A stretch of DNA of 33,181 bases from Candidatus Falkowbacteria bacterium RIFCSPLOWO2_12_FULL_45_13 (GTDB taxonomy: Bacteria > Patescibacteriota > Patescibacteriia > Patescibacteriales > GWC2-42-12): positions 1 to 33,181 of the forward strand of contig MFFY01000036.1 of assembly GCA_001778055.1 (NCBI GenBank), written 5' to 3'. A model generated the notes under the pieces. It worked only from the letters and a program-made list of their open reading frames with translations, had not been told where the DNA came from and did not search any database. Shown one piece after another: positions 14,035-20,167 of this stretch (positions within the stretch are counted from its first letter, which is position 1; each line of letters begins with the position of its first letter). Both the position numbers and the translations under genes were made by a program.

Positions 14035-15549
14035 GAACACCTGCGCCGTAAACACCAAAATCTCCGTGTCTTTATCTTTGTAAGCATCGGACGGCAGTCC
14101 GGCCTTCTGCCGGCAGAGCTGACTTAAAAATTCTTCCAGGCTCCAGCCGGTTTCGACCGCCACCTGGGGCAAAAAAACGCCACTATGATTTCCTTTTCTA
14201 ATAATTACTCCTTGTTCACCCAATTTTATTTTCCGCCAATCGTCAATCCGCCAAGGGGCGGATAAAACGCTTACCTCATATTCCAATTCGTCCAATTCGT
14301 CTTGACTAACCGGACTAAAACGATAATCTTCGCTGCAAGCCGCCACGGCCATATCGCGCACCACCTGCCAGAGCGGCTGGTCCAATGGCACGATCTGGCC
14401 AATACAGCCACGAAGCTGGCCGTTTTCATCCAAAGTTACAAACGCGCCTTGTTTTTCGTTTAATTTTTCATCGGCCACGCTGAATTCAGGCACCCGGCCG
14501 GTTTTTACATAAATCTCCACTGTGTCTTTAGCGATTTTCAGTAGTGTTTGCTGTTGCTTAATATTTAATCCACCGGTTGCCACGGCTTCAGCCGAGGTTG
14601 CATTTGCAATTTCATTTTCAACTTTGACTTTTACGCTTTCCACTTGAGCGAAAGCGACCGCTCCATACCCCACCACTTGATTTTTATCGCCAATCGGCGC
14701 GTCGCCGCTATTCATGTATTTTAATATTTTAATTTCATCCCAGCCGGCCAAATTCGCCAGCTCCATCACAGTCTTGACCGCGTCAATGCCGCATAGCGCT
14801 GTTTGCTCATTGGCGTAACTGGCCTGTTCCACCGTTGCCGCATATTTTTCTAACTCGGCTACGTCTCCGCTCTTAATTTTTTCCAAAGTGCCTTGATCAA
14901 TTTTATTGGCATCCGCGTACTTAGGATAATGCGACATGTCGGTTGAAATCACCACTAAATCGTTCTCGCCCAAGTTAGCGGCCAGCGCCCGCGCCAGTTT
15001 CTTGTAACCGCCATCGTCTTTATTGCCAAATTCAACGGGTACAATCTTAAAGCCCGGGCTTAAAACCGTTTGCAAAAACGGCAATTCCACTTCCAAGTTA
15101 TGGTCAGCTTGATGCGGCGCGCTGTCAAACTTTATGGCGCCGCCGCCGGCAACGACCAGCTTATCCGCCAATTTCTTATCAACCGCCGCCTGGCCCAAAG
15201 GCGTTTGCCAGGCATCGCTATCATCAATGGCCGCGCCGTCAAAATAGGCTTGATGTGAATTGCCGATCATCACCACCGTATTCACCTTTCTGCCCTGAAG
15301 CGCTTTAAAAGCGTAAGCGGCCACCGCTCCGCTATAATCGTAACCGGCGTGGGGCACCATAATGGCTCGAATTTGGCCACTCCCGCTTTCTCTCTCCGCA
15401 GAAGTTCCCCTCCTTACGAAGGAGGGGCCAGGGGAGGTTATTGAGGGGGTTGTTTGTTTTAAAAATCTTTCAATCTGGTCCGAGACAGCGCCCGGTTCGC
15501 TGGGATAAAACTGCCCGACCACGGCCGGCTGCCTGATTTTTTTTGGCAT
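13999..15549 (-). CDS. MEMO1-AMMECR1 fusion (AmmeMemoRadiSam proteins B and A)
   Basis: A 516-aa fusion. Residues 1 to about 305 are a MEMO1-family domain: VVGQFYPSEPG, VPHAGYDYSG (H67), and MSHY and ALCGIDAVKTV regions typical of this non-haem iron dioxygenase-like fold. Residues about 330-505 are an AMMECR1 domain, with the signature QLRGCIGQIVP and VSVLSAPWRI. The two are the B and A parts of the AmmeMemoRadiSam system, whose third member is a radical SAM enzyme; neither radical SAM gene in this window looks like that partner. Residues about 34-58 come from a C-rich/G-rich dispersed repeat (15404-15440) plus flanking sequence. The last 11 residues are encoded by a palindrome. The ATG at 15549 lacks a Shine-Dalgarno. 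Biochemical role in bacteria is uncertain. Confidence 0.93.
   Translation of the reverse strand: MPKKIRQPAVVGQFYPSEPGAVSDQIERFLKQTTPSITSPGPSFVRRGTSAERESGSGQIRAIMVPHAGYDYSGAVAAYAFKALQGRKVNTVVMIGNSHQAYFDGAAIDDSDAWQTPLGQAAVDKKLADKLVVAGGGAIKFDSAPHQADHNLEVELPFLQTVLSPGFKIVPVEFGNKDDGGYKKLARALAANLGENDLVVISTDMSHYPKYADANKIDQGTLEKIKSGDVAELEKYAATVEQASYANEQTALCGIDAVKTVMELANLAGWDEIKILKYMNSGDAPIGDKNQVVGYGAVAFAQVESVKVKVENEIANATSAEAVATGGLNIKQQQTLLKIAKDTVEIYVKTGRVPEFSVADEKLNEKQGAFVTLDENGQLRGCIGQIVPLDQPLWQVVRDMAVAACSEDYRFSPVSQDELDELEYEVSVLSAPWRIDDWRKIKLGEQGVIIRKGNHSGVFLPQVAVETGWSLEEFLSQLCRQKAGLPSDAYKDKDTEILVFTAQVFKHSHKKMQRRD
15404..15440. repeat. In-frame C-rich/G-rich dispersed repeat in the MEMO1 gene
   Basis: CCCCTCC, TTACGAA and GGAGGGG form a hairpin, followed by GGGGAGGTTA. 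The same architecture recurs at 18190-18219, 26217-26252, 27391-27492, 28889-28923, 29465-29530 and 31772-31804. Here it is read as part of PSITSPGPSFVRRGTS. Confidence 0.7.
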
Positions 15550-15663
15550 ATCAAATGTCGCCCGGAGACTTAAGCAGGCGGTTAAAAATAGCGGTGCGAG
15601 AAATATAAATAATAATTTTTCACAATTAATTCATTGAGATGGTCGCATAATTTGATGTTTAAA

Positions 15664-16440
15664 TTACTTTACGCCCACGGCTCTTAATATCTGCCTGTGC
15701 GCCTGGCCGTTTGACGCCGCGATATTGGGCCCGCCCAGACGCCAATCGCGGCCTTTAAAATCCGTCACTCGGCCGCCGGCCTCTCTAACTAACAAAACCC
15801 CAGCGGCCACGTCCCAAACCTTGATGCCGGGCGCCACATACGACTCCGCCCGGCCGGCGGCCACATAACCCAATTCAATGGCGGCCGAGCCCAACTGCCG
15901 GCAATCCAGTTGGTTCAACTTTTGCCGGCGGCAATAAGCCATGGCTTTTTTAATATCCGCGTCTTTACTGCCGTGGCAAAAAAGATTTAAAACTTTGCTT
16001 TGCCGAATGCCGGAAACATTAATTTTTCTGCCGTTTAAAAAAGCGCCTTGCCCGGCCTCGGCCGTATAAATATCCTCTAGCATGGGCGCGCAGACTAAAC
16101 CGAAAATCAGTTCATCTTGTTTGGCTAAAGCCAAAGAAACCGACCACAAAGGATTATGCATGGAAAAATTAGTCGTGCCGTCAAGCGGGTCAAGATACCA
16201 AACATATCCCGAGCCGCTTTCTCTGTTAGCTTGTTCTTCGGCGATTATACCATGGCCGGGAAAATGTTTTTTAATTTCCCTGATAATTATTTCCTGCGAC
16301 ATTAAATCAGCCTTGGTTAAAATTTCATGATTAGACTTTAAACTGACATCTAAGCGATTGAATTTAGTATAGGCTTTCTTTAGCATCCGACCCGACCGTT
16401 TGACCGCGGCCAAGGCCATTTGCTTTATTTGCTTGTCCAT
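15664..16440 (-). CDS. Inositol monophosphatase family phosphatase
   Basis: Mg-dependent sugar or inositol phosphate phosphatase, 258 aa, normal for the family. The metal-binding motifs are present: E68/E69 in IIAEEQ, DPLDGTTNF (84-92) and the C-terminal WDVAAGVLLVREAGG. Bacterial relatives (SuhB, CysQ, archaeal IMPase/FBPase) act on inositol-1-phosphate, PAP or fructose-1,6-bisphosphate, and sequence alone does not separate these. It follows the phosphoesterase gene after 29 nt and precedes the MEMO1 fusion by 114 nt, so the three may share a transcript. Start is the ATG at 16440; no Shine-Dalgarno is evident. Confidence 0.93.
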   Translation of the reverse strand: MDKQIKQMALAAVKRSGRMLKKAYTKFNRLDVSLKSNHEILTKADLMSQEIIIREIKKHFPGHGIIAEEQANRESGSGYVWYLDPLDGTTNFSMHNPLWSVSLALAKQDELIFGLVCAPMLEDIYTAEAGQGAFLNGRKINVSGIRQSKVLNLFCHGSKDADIKKAMAYCRRQKLNQLDCRQLGSAAIELGYVAAGRAESYVAPGIKVWDVAAGVLLVREAGGRVTDFKGRDWRLGGPNIAASNGQAHRQILRAVGVK

Positions 16441-16469
16441 AATAATATTTTTTTATTATTAAATCTTAT

Positions 16470-16985
16470 TTACAATAACTCCAAAATTTTCAGCTCTAGG
16501 GGCGGCTGGCCAGCCGCCCCTACACTGTCCCAGACCGCGAAAGTCGCTTTAAAAAAAACTCCGCCCAAAGTTCCCGGATTAGCCATCATCACCCCATTTT
16601 TTTCCTCTAGCCACGGCCTATGCGTATGACCGTAAAAAATTATGTCGCATTTTTTCAAAGGCGCATGGCAATGCGCCGCTACTTTTTTTATAAACCAGGG
16701 TTCGTGGTATAAACCAACGGTTTTGCCGTCTATCTCAAACACGCCGAACCGGCCCAGATATTTTATATTTTTATACTGTCCAACTTCTGCCTCATCGTAA
16801 ATTTCTAAATTGCCGCGCACCAGATATATGGTTTTAAAATTTTTTGCCAGATAGGCCAAAGTATCGCTATTCACCACGTCGCCCGCGCAGACGGCATTTT
16901 CTATGCCCTGGTTTCTGCCCCAGTTTAAACATTTTTCCAGATTGACCAGGTTGTCATGGATGTCGGAGATAATTAAAAATTTCAT
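16470..16985 (-). CDS. YfcE/MJ0936-type metallophosphoesterase
   Basis: Calcineurin-like phosphoesterase of 171 aa, expected to hydrolyse phosphodiesters with a two-metal centre. Metal ligands: D8 and H10 in SDIHDN, D36 in GDVV, N59 in RGN, H94, and H120/H122 in GHTHRP. The family often has GN(C/H)D and LxHGH; here these read GNLE and LYHEP, so the second-shell acid and one His are altered and activity may differ. Near the C-terminus, residues about 154-164 (SVGAAGQPPLE) are encoded by a REP-like palindrome at 16497-16522. It heads a minus-strand group with the inositol phosphatase. The physiological substrate is unknown. Confidence 0.9.
   Translation of the reverse strand: MKFLIISDIHDNLVNLEKCLNWGRNQGIENAVCAGDVVNSDTLAYLAKNFKTIYLVRGNLEIYDEAEVGQYKNIKYLGRFGVFEIDGKTVGLYHEPWFIKKVAAHCHAPLKKCDIIFYGHTHRPWLEEKNGVMMANPGTLGGVFFKATFAVWDSVGAAGQPPLELKILELL
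16497..16522. repeat. REP-like palindrome inside the phosphoesterase gene
   Basis: A perfect 26-bp palindrome with TAGGGGCG and CGCCCCTA arms around GGCTGGCCAGCC. The arms match the REP-like copies at 23163-23190 and 23465-23492 near the RAYT gene. Confidence 0.75.
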
Positions 16986-17045
16986 AAGTTTATCGTGTTA
17001 CGCCCTAAAATATTTTATAAAAACGGCAGCAGGCAACGGCTAATT

Positions 17046-18179
17046 CTAATTAATTATCGCCCAAACCTCATAAATCACTCCCAAAATAAACAAACCGGAC
17101 AAGAAATAAGCCCAAGGCTTGGTTAGTTTATTGTTAATCGCCGAAACTTGCTCCGGTTTGGCTTTAACTTTGAAAACCAGCCAGATTAAAATCAGGCCGG
17201 ACAGACCGCCGGTAACCGCGCCGGTAAAGCTGATGACTCCGGTCAAATTGATCCAACCGATTAAAAATAAAAAATAGGGAATAAACCCGGCCAAAAACCA
17301 GGCCAATTTGTTGCTTAATTTAAAATCCCACTCAAAAATTTCTTCCGCGGCCTGGGCCGTAACGATGTGAGAGGTAATTACGGCCAACAGGCCGAAAATC
17401 AAAGCCAGGGTAATCACGCCGTCGTTTAAGGCCAGAGCCAACCCGGCCAGGGCGTCGGGCGAAGTCCGAGCGCCGGTGATGCCTAAAATTATTAAAACAA
17501 AAAACAACATTAAACCGGCGGCCAGAAACGTTCCCCAGGCAATGGCGCTTTTAATTTTATGTTTCTCATAAGCCAACAGGCGGCAGACTTCCGGAATGGC
17601 CGCGCCGCCGCCAACGGCAAAAAATATCGGACCATAGGGCAAAAAAATGTTTTTCCAATTAATTAAATCATAATTGCCGGGCTCTATCTGGCCAAAGCCC
17701 CGCCAGGCGATTAGTCCCATGGCTACGACTAAAAGAGCGGTTAAAACCAATTCCGTGCCGGCGATCAATTTTATGTCAAAAAACGTTATTAATGAAACCA
17801 GGGCAAACAGGCCGGTTGAATAAAGAAAAATACTGCCGCCCAAATAGGGATTCAACAGCTGATACAAAAAAAGCCCGCCCGCGATGATATAGGCTAAAAT
17901 CGCGCCATAAGAGCTGATGACATCAACTAAAAAAGTAAATTTTTTGCTTTTTTCGTTAATATACTTGCCCACGAAACCGGGCAACCGGTGCTTATCTTTG
18001 GTCGACAAAACCGCCTCGGCAAAAAGCAGATGTAAAAAATATTGAATAACCGCCAACCCTGACATGTAAACAAACAACGGTATAATGCCGGCCTGATTGA
18101 TCACAAAAGGTATGGCAAATAAGCCGACGCCGATGATGGCGCCGATCAGGGTGGTGATTGCCAGAAGGTAATTGGACAT
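17046..18179 (-). CDS. Amino acid permease, aromatic amino acid transporter-like
   Basis: Membrane transporter of 377 aa with about eleven hydrophobic helices. The first contains GAIIGVGLFAIPFVINQAG, the unwound-helix GxGxFxxP signature of the APC superfamily (Trp/Tyr permease or SLC38-like branch). A second landmark is FFAVGGGAAIPEV in a middle helix. The length is typical of bacterial Tyr/Trp permeases (about 400 aa). It probably imports an amino acid by proton symport, useful for an organism with few biosynthetic routes; the substrate is inferred from family resemblance only. A C-rich/G-rich repeat (18190-18219) sits immediately upstream of the ATG at 18179, with the 49-aa ORF beyond it. 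Confidence 0.87.
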   Translation of the reverse strand: MSNYLLAITTLIGAIIGVGLFAIPFVINQAGIIPLFVYMSGLAVIQYFLHLLFAEAVLSTKDKHRLPGFVGKYINEKSKKFTFLVDVISSYGAILAYIIAGGLFLYQLLNPYLGGSIFLYSTGLFALVSLITFFDIKLIAGTELVLTALLVVAMGLIAWRGFGQIEPGNYDLINWKNIFLPYGPIFFAVGGGAAIPEVCRLLAYEKHKIKSAIAWGTFLAAGLMLFFVLIILGITGARTSPDALAGLALALNDGVITLALIFGLLAVITSHIVTAQAAEEIFEWDFKLSNKLAWFLAGFIPYFLFLIGWINLTGVISFTGAVTGGLSGLILIWLVFKVKAKPEQVSAINNKLTKPWAYFLSGLFILGVIYEVWAIIN

Positions 18180-18189
18180 AGGATATCTT

Positions 18190-18219
18190 GCCCCCTTGAT
18201 AAAAGGGTTGGGGGATTAT
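18190..18219. repeat. C-rich/G-rich dispersed repeat upstream of the permease
   Basis: GCCCCCTTGATAAAAGGG then TTGGGGGATTAT. It shares both ends (GCCCCCTTGATAA and GGGGGATTAT) with the repeat in ileS at 29465-29530, which carries an extra insert between them. It overlaps the stop codon of the small ORF at 18216-18365. Confidence 0.6.
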
Positions 18220-18365
18220 ATTTTAAAAAATCTCAAATTATCCTTTTTGAAATAATCCAAGACCCCGATCTTTTGATAAAAAAACCAACCCGTCGAAATC
18301 ATAATTAAAACAAAAACCAAAGCCAAAAAACCGGCTATTTTAATAAACTTGTCTAATTTTACCAT
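18216..18365 (-). CDS. 49-aa single-pass membrane peptide
   Basis: Reads MVKLDKFIKIAGFLALVFVL then IMISTGWFFYQ and a charged tail ending NLRFFKI. It has one clear membrane helix at about residues 10-30 with basic residues before it. I do not recognise it. A TATAAT box at 18372-18377 lies so close to the ATG that transcription would begin at or next to the start codon, with TTGGTA 18 nt further up. That would make a leaderless mRNA. It precedes the permease gene by about 36 nt, so it may be an accessory peptide. Too short to be certain it is translated. Confidence 0.5.
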   Translation of the reverse strand: MVKLDKFIKIAGFLALVFVLIMISTGWFFYQKIGVLDYFKKDNLRFFKI

Positions 18366-18443
18366 GCTTTAATTATAGCTTAAAATAACCTTGTATACCA
18401 AATATAGATTGAGATGGTTACAAAACTATTTTTGCTGCAATTT

Positions 18444-18502
18444 GCCTGCCTGTCGGCGGGCAGGTAGCGCGGCTCGCGAAGCCTGCCTGCCGGCAGGCAG
18501 GC
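18444..18502. repeat. Pair of CCTGCC/GGCAGG palindromes
   Basis: 18444-18464 is an imperfect palindrome and 18481-18502 a perfect 22-bp one (GCCTGCCTGCC and complement), separated by a GC-rich segment with GCGCGGCTCGCG. Fragments of the same motif occur in the rpsA tail at 3076-3090. Confidence 0.7.
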
Positions 18503-18510
18503 GATAACAT

Positions 18511-18540
18511 AAAAAAGCGCGCTACCTTGAGTGCGCGCTT
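18511..18540 (-). terminator. Terminator of the 18563-19072 gene
   Basis: AAGCGCGC (18515-18522) pairs with GCGCGCTT (18533-18540), followed on the minus strand by a six-T run, about 22 nt past the stop codon. Confidence 0.75.
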
Positions 18541-18562
18541 GGCGTTTAACGCCGGATACCTC

Positions 18563-19072
18563 CTATTCGCCCCCGACGATCTCGTCAAGTTCTTCAAAAA
18601 AACCTATAAATAGAGTCCCCAACGAGATAGGCGGCGTATCGGTGACTTGCGGGTCAAGGTTTTCGTGTCTGCCACCCATATAGAGCTCGCGTAATTTCTT
18701 TCGGGTCGCTTCAACCAAGCTCTGGTCATCCAAATAATATTGCTCTTTATGAAACCATTGCACCCAATAGGCGTGCCACAAAGAAATGGGATTCGTATCA
18801 ATCTTCACCAGCTTGGGCCCATGTCTTTCGCAAACGGTAAAAGTCAGCTTAACGACGCGCCTAATCCACCAGCGCCGCCTGTTTTTAGAACTGCGCAAAG
18901 AAATTACTTCGTCTGGCGGGAGCAATATCTTGGATACGCGCTTTAACATGCGGCCGCAATCTTGGATGGTGCAACGACGCCCGATTCGCTTGTAGAGGCG
19001 ATAAAAAAACCAGCCGGGCGCGATTACGGCAAAGGCCGAAACTATCGCGCCAAAAATGAGATATATGTTCAT
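18563..19072 (-). CDS. Membrane-anchored protein of unknown function
   Basis: From the ATG at 19070-19072 the protein is 169 aa. This start is chosen because AAAGGA lies at about 19077-19082, a fair Shine-Dalgarno, while an upstream frame extension has no such site. One membrane helix (MNIYLIFGAIVSAFAVIAPG) is followed by a basic Arg/Lys-rich cytoplasmic stretch (RLYKRIGRRC; KNRRRWWIRRVVK) and an acidic C-terminus (FFEELDEIVGGE). Three Cys lie in RRCTIQDCGR and TVCERHG. I do not recognise a family. A terminator lies directly downstream and a MITE-like element upstream, so it is probably a single-gene transcript. Codon usage seems more mixed than in its neighbours by eye, possibly acquired. 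Confidence 0.75.
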   Translation of the reverse strand: MNIYLIFGAIVSAFAVIAPGWFFYRLYKRIGRRCTIQDCGRMLKRVSKILLPPDEVISLRSSKNRRRWWIRRVVKLTFTVCERHGPKLVKIDTNPISLWHAYWVQWFHKEQYYLDDQSLVEATRKKLRELYMGGRHENLDPQVTDTPPISLGTLFIGFFEELDEIVGGE

Positions 19073-19216
19073 CGTTATCCTTTCGTTATTGAAATTACTT
19101 AGGTTTAACAAACCTGTTCAGATTGTTTTGGTTGGGCTCTTCGCCGCGGCGGGAAAACCTCCGGTTAAAAGAACGCTTCAAATTATTTAAACATTATCAT
19201 AAAATCTAATTTATAT

Positions 19217-19441
19217 CAAAACGAGGTTTAATACTTAAAAATGGTTGGTAATTTTTTGGCCAAATCAAAAATTTATCTTACGGACAGCTTATTTGTTGCT
19301 ATTTAGGCGCGTAAATACTAAATTAGTATATTGATACACACACTAATTCAAATCGATTTAAATTTGTTGTTAATCTACGCCTAATCTTACAACGAAAACA
19401 AAGTTTTCACCAACCAATTTTAAGTATTAAACCCAAAACGA
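19217..19441. mobile_element. MITE with 25-bp inverted ends and 8-bp target duplication
   Basis: Terminal inverted repeats at 19225-19249 and 19409-19433 match at 24 of 25 positions (GGTTTAATACTTAAAA at the left end). They are flanked by the identical direct repeat CAAAACGA at 19217-19224 and 19434-19441. The 209-bp body is AT-rich, has no gene, and contains internal inverted pairs (TTAGGCG 19303-19309 with 19378-19384; AATTAGT 19321-19327 with 19342-19348). An 8-bp duplication is made by families such as ISL3, IS6, IS66 and IS256; the parent element is not in this window. It fills most of the 390-bp gap between two genes. Confidence 0.85.
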
Positions 19442-19443
19442 CC

Positions 19444-19495
19444 AAATAAAAAACGGCAGAGACGCGATTAATCGCGTCTCTGCCGTTTTTTATTT
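19444..19495. terminator. Perfect 52-bp palindrome downstream of the translin gene
   Basis: 19444-19469 is the exact complement of 19470-19495. It shares its central 28 bp with the palindrome at 13967-14034. An A-run, GC stem and T-run on each strand would terminate the translin-family gene, whose stop is at 19503, about 8 nt away. It abuts the right target duplication of the MITE. Confidence 0.78.
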
Positions 19496-19502
19496 AACCA
19501 AC

Positions 19503-20072
19503 CTATTTTCTCAAATTCACCTCGTAATTTATCTGCTCAATTTTCCTTAGATGGCCCTTGGCCTGATCATACTTGGTCCTTAGATAACCTCTCATATCGA
19601 ATTCGACCAGTTCGGCCATAATGTCATCGGCAATCTGATGGATTTTTTTCACTTCCTTATATTTCCCCAGGGTTGCCATCTTAATCGCCCAGCGGACCAA
19701 TTCGCCGATTAAATCCGACAGGCCGCCCAGATAACTTTCATAAGTTAAGCCGACTTTATTAATCTTATCAATCTTTTCTCCGGTCATGACCAGAAAAAAT
19801 AATTTGGCTTCGGCGTATTCTTCCGCCGCCGCCCGGTACGAGCCTTCTTCCAAAGGCCGCTCCAAACCGAACTTCTTTTCCAGGTCGGATAAAATCCACT
19901 CGATTTCCACAAGCATCTTGGCCGCGCGGTCCAGGTCATCGCGATGCAAAGAAAAAATCGCTTTTTTAGCGTCATGCAAAACCGCATTGGCCAAACTGAT
20001 AATCTGCCGGGCTTGGCTGGCATGGTCGTCAAACTCCTTTTTCAACTCACGAATGAATTTTTTGTTGATCAT
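19503..20072 (-). CDS. Translin-family protein
   Basis: A 189-aa all-helical protein from the ATG at 20070-20072 (a GTG six codons upstream is possible). Translin signatures are visible: HDAKKAIFSLHRDD near residues 33-46, the acidic helix AAAEEYAEAK (81-90), YLGGLSDLIGELVRWA (114-129) matching the family's YLLGVADLTGELMR-type motif, and the C-terminal YLRTKYDQAKGHLRKIEQ (163-180) matching the LRRKYDxxKxxxRKxE helix. In eukaryotes translin and TRAX form the C3PO RNase, and archaeal homologues form related octameric barrels. TRAX-type catalytic acids may correspond to E84, E85 or E88. Translin proteins are rare in bacteria. It lies downstream of pilB, separated by an inverted repeat. RNA binding or cleavage is inferred. 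Confidence 0.75.
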   Translation of the reverse strand: MINKKFIRELKKEFDDHASQARQIISLANAVLHDAKKAIFSLHRDDLDRAAKMLVEIEWILSDLEKKFGLERPLEEGSYRAAAEEYAEAKLFFLVMTGEKIDKINKVGLTYESYLGGLSDLIGELVRWAIKMATLGKYKEVKKIHQIADDIMAELVEFDMRGYLRTKYDQAKGHLRKIEQINYEVNLRK

Positions 20073-20077
20073 ATAAA

Positions 20078-20164
20078 CACAAATTAACACAAATTATCGC
20101 CTTACGGCGGAACAAATTTACGCAAATTTATATTGAATCTGTAATAAATTTGTGTAAATTTGTG
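20078..20164. repeat. Inverted CACAAATT repeat between pilB and translin genes
   Basis: CACAAATTAACACAAATT (20078-20095) pairs with the AATTTGTGTAAATTTGTG segment ending at 20164. A related ACAAATTTACGCAAATTT unit lies between them, and CGCC/GGCG (20098-20110) forms a small inner hairpin. The element fills the intergenic gap almost exactly. Confidence 0.6.
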
Positions 20165-20167
20165 CCT

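Noticed and set aside
18511..18560. tRNA-like fold near the GC-rich repeats
   Set aside because: The stem is a simple terminator with a U-tract; no cloverleaf arms or GTTCGA-type loop exist.
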